Source: Cryptomeria japonica
Taxonomy: Eukaryota; Streptophyta; Pinopsida; Cupressales; Cupressaceae
Direction of reading: 5' to 3'
Length of the DNA stretch: 64,000 bases
Assembly: GCF_030272615.1 (NCBI RefSeq)
Contig: NC_081415.1
Coordinates: forward strand, 624,465,740-624,529,739
Below the pieces are notes generated by a model. The model ran no database searches. It was not told the origin of the DNA and saw nothing but the letters and a program-made list of their open reading frames with translations. Position numbers and translations under genes: made by a program. Shown here one piece after another: positions 60,115 through 64,000 of this stretch. Position 1 is the stretch's first letter. The number at the start of each line of letters is the position of its first letter.

Positions 60115-62330
60115 AAGATTTATCCACCCTCATCCAAGACCTTTTCTACACTCTTCGTTGCAGTTCTCTGGCTTGCTCTATCTCTCTCCACATCTTTTAA
60201 ATTTTTCTACAATCTCATCTCGATAAACCTCTTCTGTATAGTTTCATCCACAACTATTTCTAGTGATATAAAATTAGTATTAACAACACTTAATAAATTC
60301 TTAAGATTTGTGGATTGGGAAGCACCGGATTAATGATCAAAATTGGGTAAGAATTTCTCCAAAACCTCGATGGCAAGAGTAATAGCTTCCTTTTCTTTTG
60401 TCTAAGATTTCAACAGATCTTCACTTGTGTTAATTTGAGCTTGGGTGGAAAGTCTCAACACTTGAAGAGGAGAAAGAGTGCTCAATTCCACCGAACCATG
60501 GGAAAATTAATCCTCAATAAAAAATTTCTTACCTTTGTCAGAGACATTGGTTGCAATCGTGAATACAGGATGTTCCTTTGAAGTTTCATCACTTTTCTCC
60601 TTATCTACCTCTACCCTTTCATTCTTTTCACCATTGGCAATCTCCTCTGATATCATTTATGCAATTACCTCAATCTTAGGAGGGTCCTGAGTAGCTTCAC
60701 TAGAGACATTTTTTAGTGGGTGCATCTTGTACTACTTCTTGCTCAACCTACTCAATAGATGGCTGATCCAACTGATCACCAGAGACCTCTGCATGTACTT
60801 TCAGAATGCAAGTGTCTTTAGGAATGTCTTTTGTCAGGTGGGTGCTAACCTAAGGTTGATTTATCTCATATTTTTCCTCAAGAAAAAATTCTTTCATAAT
60901 CGACTCAGTCTCATTGGAAACTTCATCAATTTTATAAAGTATTATTCGGTTGACCTTTTTCCTACTTCTGAACTTTTATTTGGCCAACATTAGTAATTTA
61001 CTAATTTATTCTCTATAAATATCTGAACAAAGAAATAACCAAAACATACTCCTGCATTTCCTTATCTTTCTGATAGGCAGTATTTCTTCAGATATCCAAA
61101 ATATCATACAATTCTTTTGGTAACAGATGGTAATTCAATTAAGGCTCTACTAAAGTTATTTATTAAATGAGCAAGTACTTCCTCTAATTGTCTCCTCTCA
61201 TTATCATCCCCATTTTCATAATATAAAGAAAGATTATTTAGGTTACCATCCTTAATGATTTCATCCTTTATTTCTTTTAGAGACTTAGGAGGAATAATCT
61301 TAACATTACCAGATTTTAGGGCTTCATCAATCTCAGCTTTTTGCTTTTTGCTCCCTCTAGACCTTCCAAATGGCTCACCTTGGGTCTTTGACTTCTTTGG
61401 AGGTGGAGCATCATCAGATGGCTTCCAAACTACATGAGCATAGCTTGCAATATTTTTAACCTCTCAGACTCCTTCATCCGACTCAGTCTCTTCCTCTGCA
61501 ACATGATGCCTAGAAGGCTTCTCCTTTTTTCTTTAATCCATTCCACGGGTAGATACAACTAGTTTGGGATTTGGTGGAGGTATTGGTTTCTTCAAATTGA
61601 AGACATGTGTATACTTACTAGGTTGAGGCTTCATAGTAGATGAGGATGTCAGTTTATATTATGGTTTGATCACATCCTCTTCTCTCAAAATTAACTGATC
61701 TCTAGCCCTCTCCATGACTTCCTTAGTCAGTCCCATCTTTTCTGCCACCGCCTCTACTTCCTTCTGGATCTTCCTCTTCTGGGCTAGTTTGAAGAACTTC
61801 TGATGTAGACTTAAGTCCTTCTCCTTGAAAGTACCAAATCTTGCTTCTTTTTCATCAATTGGCTGGCTCAGCAAATGTTGAGCATAGACATCAAAGGTGA
61901 CTGCATCAACTTCATAGCCCATCTAAAGAATCCATACTATCCTTGGCTCAATGGCTTCCATTAAACATTGATCTTTATCAACCATGAAGCAAATGGTTTG
62001 CTCATATTTCTCTACAATCTCCTTGGGGATTCTTTCTCTTCTCTTCATGGAGGCTTAAAAAGGTTTGAAATAGCCCCATAATATGGATATTCTCATTGTG
62101 GCATCTCCTATTCCCCTCAATCCCTCCTTGATTTTCATTGACATCAAACTATCATAGGCCCATTGGACCTTTCCTTTTATGCTGGGTATCTCCTTCAAGA
62201 AGTATAAGGCTAGACATATAAGAAGATATCCATACTTAAGGGTCTTACTTAATTTTCTTCAAATTACTCATTAGTTCAATCATGAGGATTGTACACAGGT
62301 TATACCACACATCATCCTTGAGCATTTGAT
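60115..62330 (-). pseudogene. Long degraded ORF of unknown family, Lys/Glu-rich
   Basis: Minus-strand reading from about 62330 gives a coherent protein: a hydrophobic-helical N-terminal block (VWYNLCTILMIELMSNLKK, then after a frameshift YGYLLICLALYFLKEIP), a basic patch (MKRRERIPKEIVEKYEQ), MGYEVDAVTFDVYAQHLLSQ, a Lys/Glu-rich helix (61800-61670), a Pro/Lys linker with basic nuclear-signal-like runs, then acidic coiled-coil segments down to about 60110 (ERDRASQRTATKSVEKVLDE). Stops at about 62055, 61923, 61660 and others are mostly CAG or CAA to stop; frameshifts lie near 62245, 61105 and 60710. Family unknown. It could be an accessory ORF of a large retroelement or a multi-copy plant gene relic. 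The Tat LTR at 62338 interrupts its 5' side. Confidence 0.5.
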
Positions 62331-62337
62331 ATGTTTT

Positions 62338-63516
62338 TGTAGCCTCCTAAAATTGCGACACTTGCAATTTCGACTGCATTTGGGTCTTCACGATGGTGGC
62401 GCAACGTTGAACCTGAATGGAGACCCTGAAACCTGTTTACGACATCAAAAACTGCATTTTTCTACACCTTGGCCTGATCCTCCTTGCACCCTGCTATCTC
62501 GGGAGGTGGGACCATGGCGCCCAGCGCCTTTGTCCTTGGCCCTATTTTGGGCCTGGTCTCTTGTTGGGCATCGGGTCTTTAAGTTTGCAATTTGGAAAAT
62601 AATGTTCCTAGGTCAGCCTAAGGTCAGAAAAATCAGTTTCCTAACCCTAATTGACAAGTATATAAACTACATTTCCCCTCCCGGAAAAGGGGAGGAAAAA
62701 TAGATGTGTGCATGAGGCAGAAGCGATATTCAAACATTCAAGCATTCAAGCATTCCTTCAAGCAATTGAGCATTCTAAGTCTCCATTCAAGGCTAAGTGT
62801 TGCATTCAAGACAAGGATTCAACCATTGAAGAGGAGATCACCTACAACATGTAACATACAACATCATTACACCTTCGCATGTAAGAATACAAACATTCTT
62901 ACAACAAGGTATTAGTACTTGATTACATTACAAACACTTACATTTACAACATTCTCATTTCTTGGTTAATTCCAAAGTTGGGGTTTGACCTAAAGGCAAA
63001 CCCCTAATCCCTAACCCCCCAATCATCCTCTCTTTTCTATGTGCAAGTTGCAGGTATGCAGCTGTAATTGAAGATCTGGAATCCTTGTGTAGAGACGAAC
63101 AGATCCCCCTTCATTTTGCGGATTTTTCAGAGGATCGTGTGCACTCTGGGTGCCATCGTCCCGTCAACTTTCGCTCAAATTTGCAGGACAGCTTCGTCTT
63201 GACATTTTACTACTAATTTCAGGTTCATAGCTTCATCCTGTGTCCCTATCTCTGTCTACAGGCGAATCTTTCTTACTTTACATACACTCCTAGTTCAATC
63301 CTTCTATCTACATTCTTTACAAAAGAGGGTATCCTTGATGTCTCCACCCTTGAAACTCATTTAGAATCTAGTCTTGCATTGTGTGGGATTGGATCTTGTG
63401 GGTTTCAACCCCTCTTTTGAATGTAAAGTCTCTCCTAAGTGAAAACCGTCAACCCTAGTGACCTTTCTCTCTCCATGGAATGGGGGAACACCTAAGGTTT
63501 GATTTTCTGCTTTACA
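62338..63516 (+). repeat. 5' LTR of a third Tat-related element (type A)
   Basis: TGTAGCCTCC...CTTTACA, 1179 bases, same family as 11803-13012. No polypurine tract precedes it, and a primer-site-like sequence follows, so it is a 5' LTR. TATA word (GTATATAAAC) near 62657. The element runs off the window. Confidence 0.9.
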
Positions 63517-64000
63517 TTTTGGTGAACCCGATGTGAACATCCTAATTCTGATTATTCATGGTTAGATCTGAAAAATTGGCTTCCTTAATTACATTTCCAT
63601 GTTTGATCTTTTGGCAAATTTTAGAGGTTAATGGCATAAAAACCCTAAATTTTCTTTTTAGTAATTGAGCTTGTGAAATGTTCAATTGTTAATGCTTGTT
63701 TCAGATCTACCCTTCTATTACAAATTGTCAATTCATATTTGTGCTTTAATTCTGAAAATTAAGTGGTTAAGTGTCAAAACCCTAATTTTTAAAACCCTCT
63801 TGATTCAACCTTTGACTGATGATTTCACTGATCAAAACACCTCCAAATCGGCTATAACTTTGAATTCCGCAACAAAATCATAATATCTTTCATCCCTGAA
63901 AATTTTGAAAAAAGTTGCGAGGACCGTGTGCACCCCGAGCATCATCGTCCCCGACATTTTTTCTGAAATTTCGGGACCTAGATCTTACTGTATTTTTCTG
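63517..64000 (+). mobile_element. Leader region of the third Tat-related element
   Basis: TGGTGAACCCGATGTGAACA (63520-63539) begins with TGG near the LTR end and is the candidate primer binding site; the tRNA is not identified with confidence. Sequence from about 63840 resembles 7460-7580 in the leader of element 2, including CGAAATTTCGGGA-like and TTTCATCCCTG words. Gag would lie beyond the window. Confidence 0.75.

Noticed and set aside
60727-60993. Plus-strand ORF rich in Phe and Leu
   Set aside because: It is the complement of the Lys/Glu-rich minus-strand relic.

Overview
This window looks like repeat-dense nuclear DNA from a seed plant. No intact cellular gene is visible; almost every base belongs to a mobile element, an element remnant or satellite DNA. 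Very long LTRs, Tat-type Ty3 elements with an antisense Plant Mobile Domain (PMD) gene, related Copia elements and several degraded single-frame ORFs fit a large genome. A conifer is my guess, but this is inference and nothing here proves the species.

Layout. Positions 3-3710 are the pol of a Tat-lineage Ty3 element (element 1, plus strand, 5' end outside the window). Its 3' region holds an antisense, apparently spliced PMD gene (15886 down to 13013, with its last codons at about 5410-5393), a polypurine tract and a 3' LTR from 16232. A second Tat-related element with only gag and protease (element 2, 5411-13012) is inserted in the end of that antisense gene, flanked by CCTCC. The element 1 LTR carries five AT-rich palindromes and a tRNA-derived SINE with a 17-bp target-site duplication. 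At 17491-20148 lies a minus-strand single-frame pseudogene of an unclassified, transposase-like protein.

From about 21100 to 42122 runs a satellite built of 20-bp modules in both orientations, with a higher-order period of about 0.6 kb. A 13.7-kb chromovirus (27061-40746, LTRs of 3.9 and 3.6 kb, duplication TAGGA) split the array, and a solo Tat LTR (34121-35358, duplication GGGCC) later split its RNase H region.

From 42505 to 59226 there is a minus-strand Ty3 reverse transcriptase fragment split by a plus-strand Copia element (43163-49831, duplication GGAAC), an LTR-like stretch, the integrase tail and chromodomain of another chromovirus, and a minus-strand Copia element (52172-59226). The window ends with a degraded minus-strand ORF of unknown family (about 60115-62330) and the 5' LTR and leader of another Tat-related element (62338 onward).

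Nearly all coding remnants keep one frame and are broken mainly by stop codons explained by C-to-T change (CAG, CAA, CGA or TGG to stop). This suggests long-term methylation and deamination rather than large deletions. Target-site duplications allow a partial order of insertions: satellite, then chromovirus, then solo LTR; element 1, then element 2; minus-strand Ty3, then Copia.
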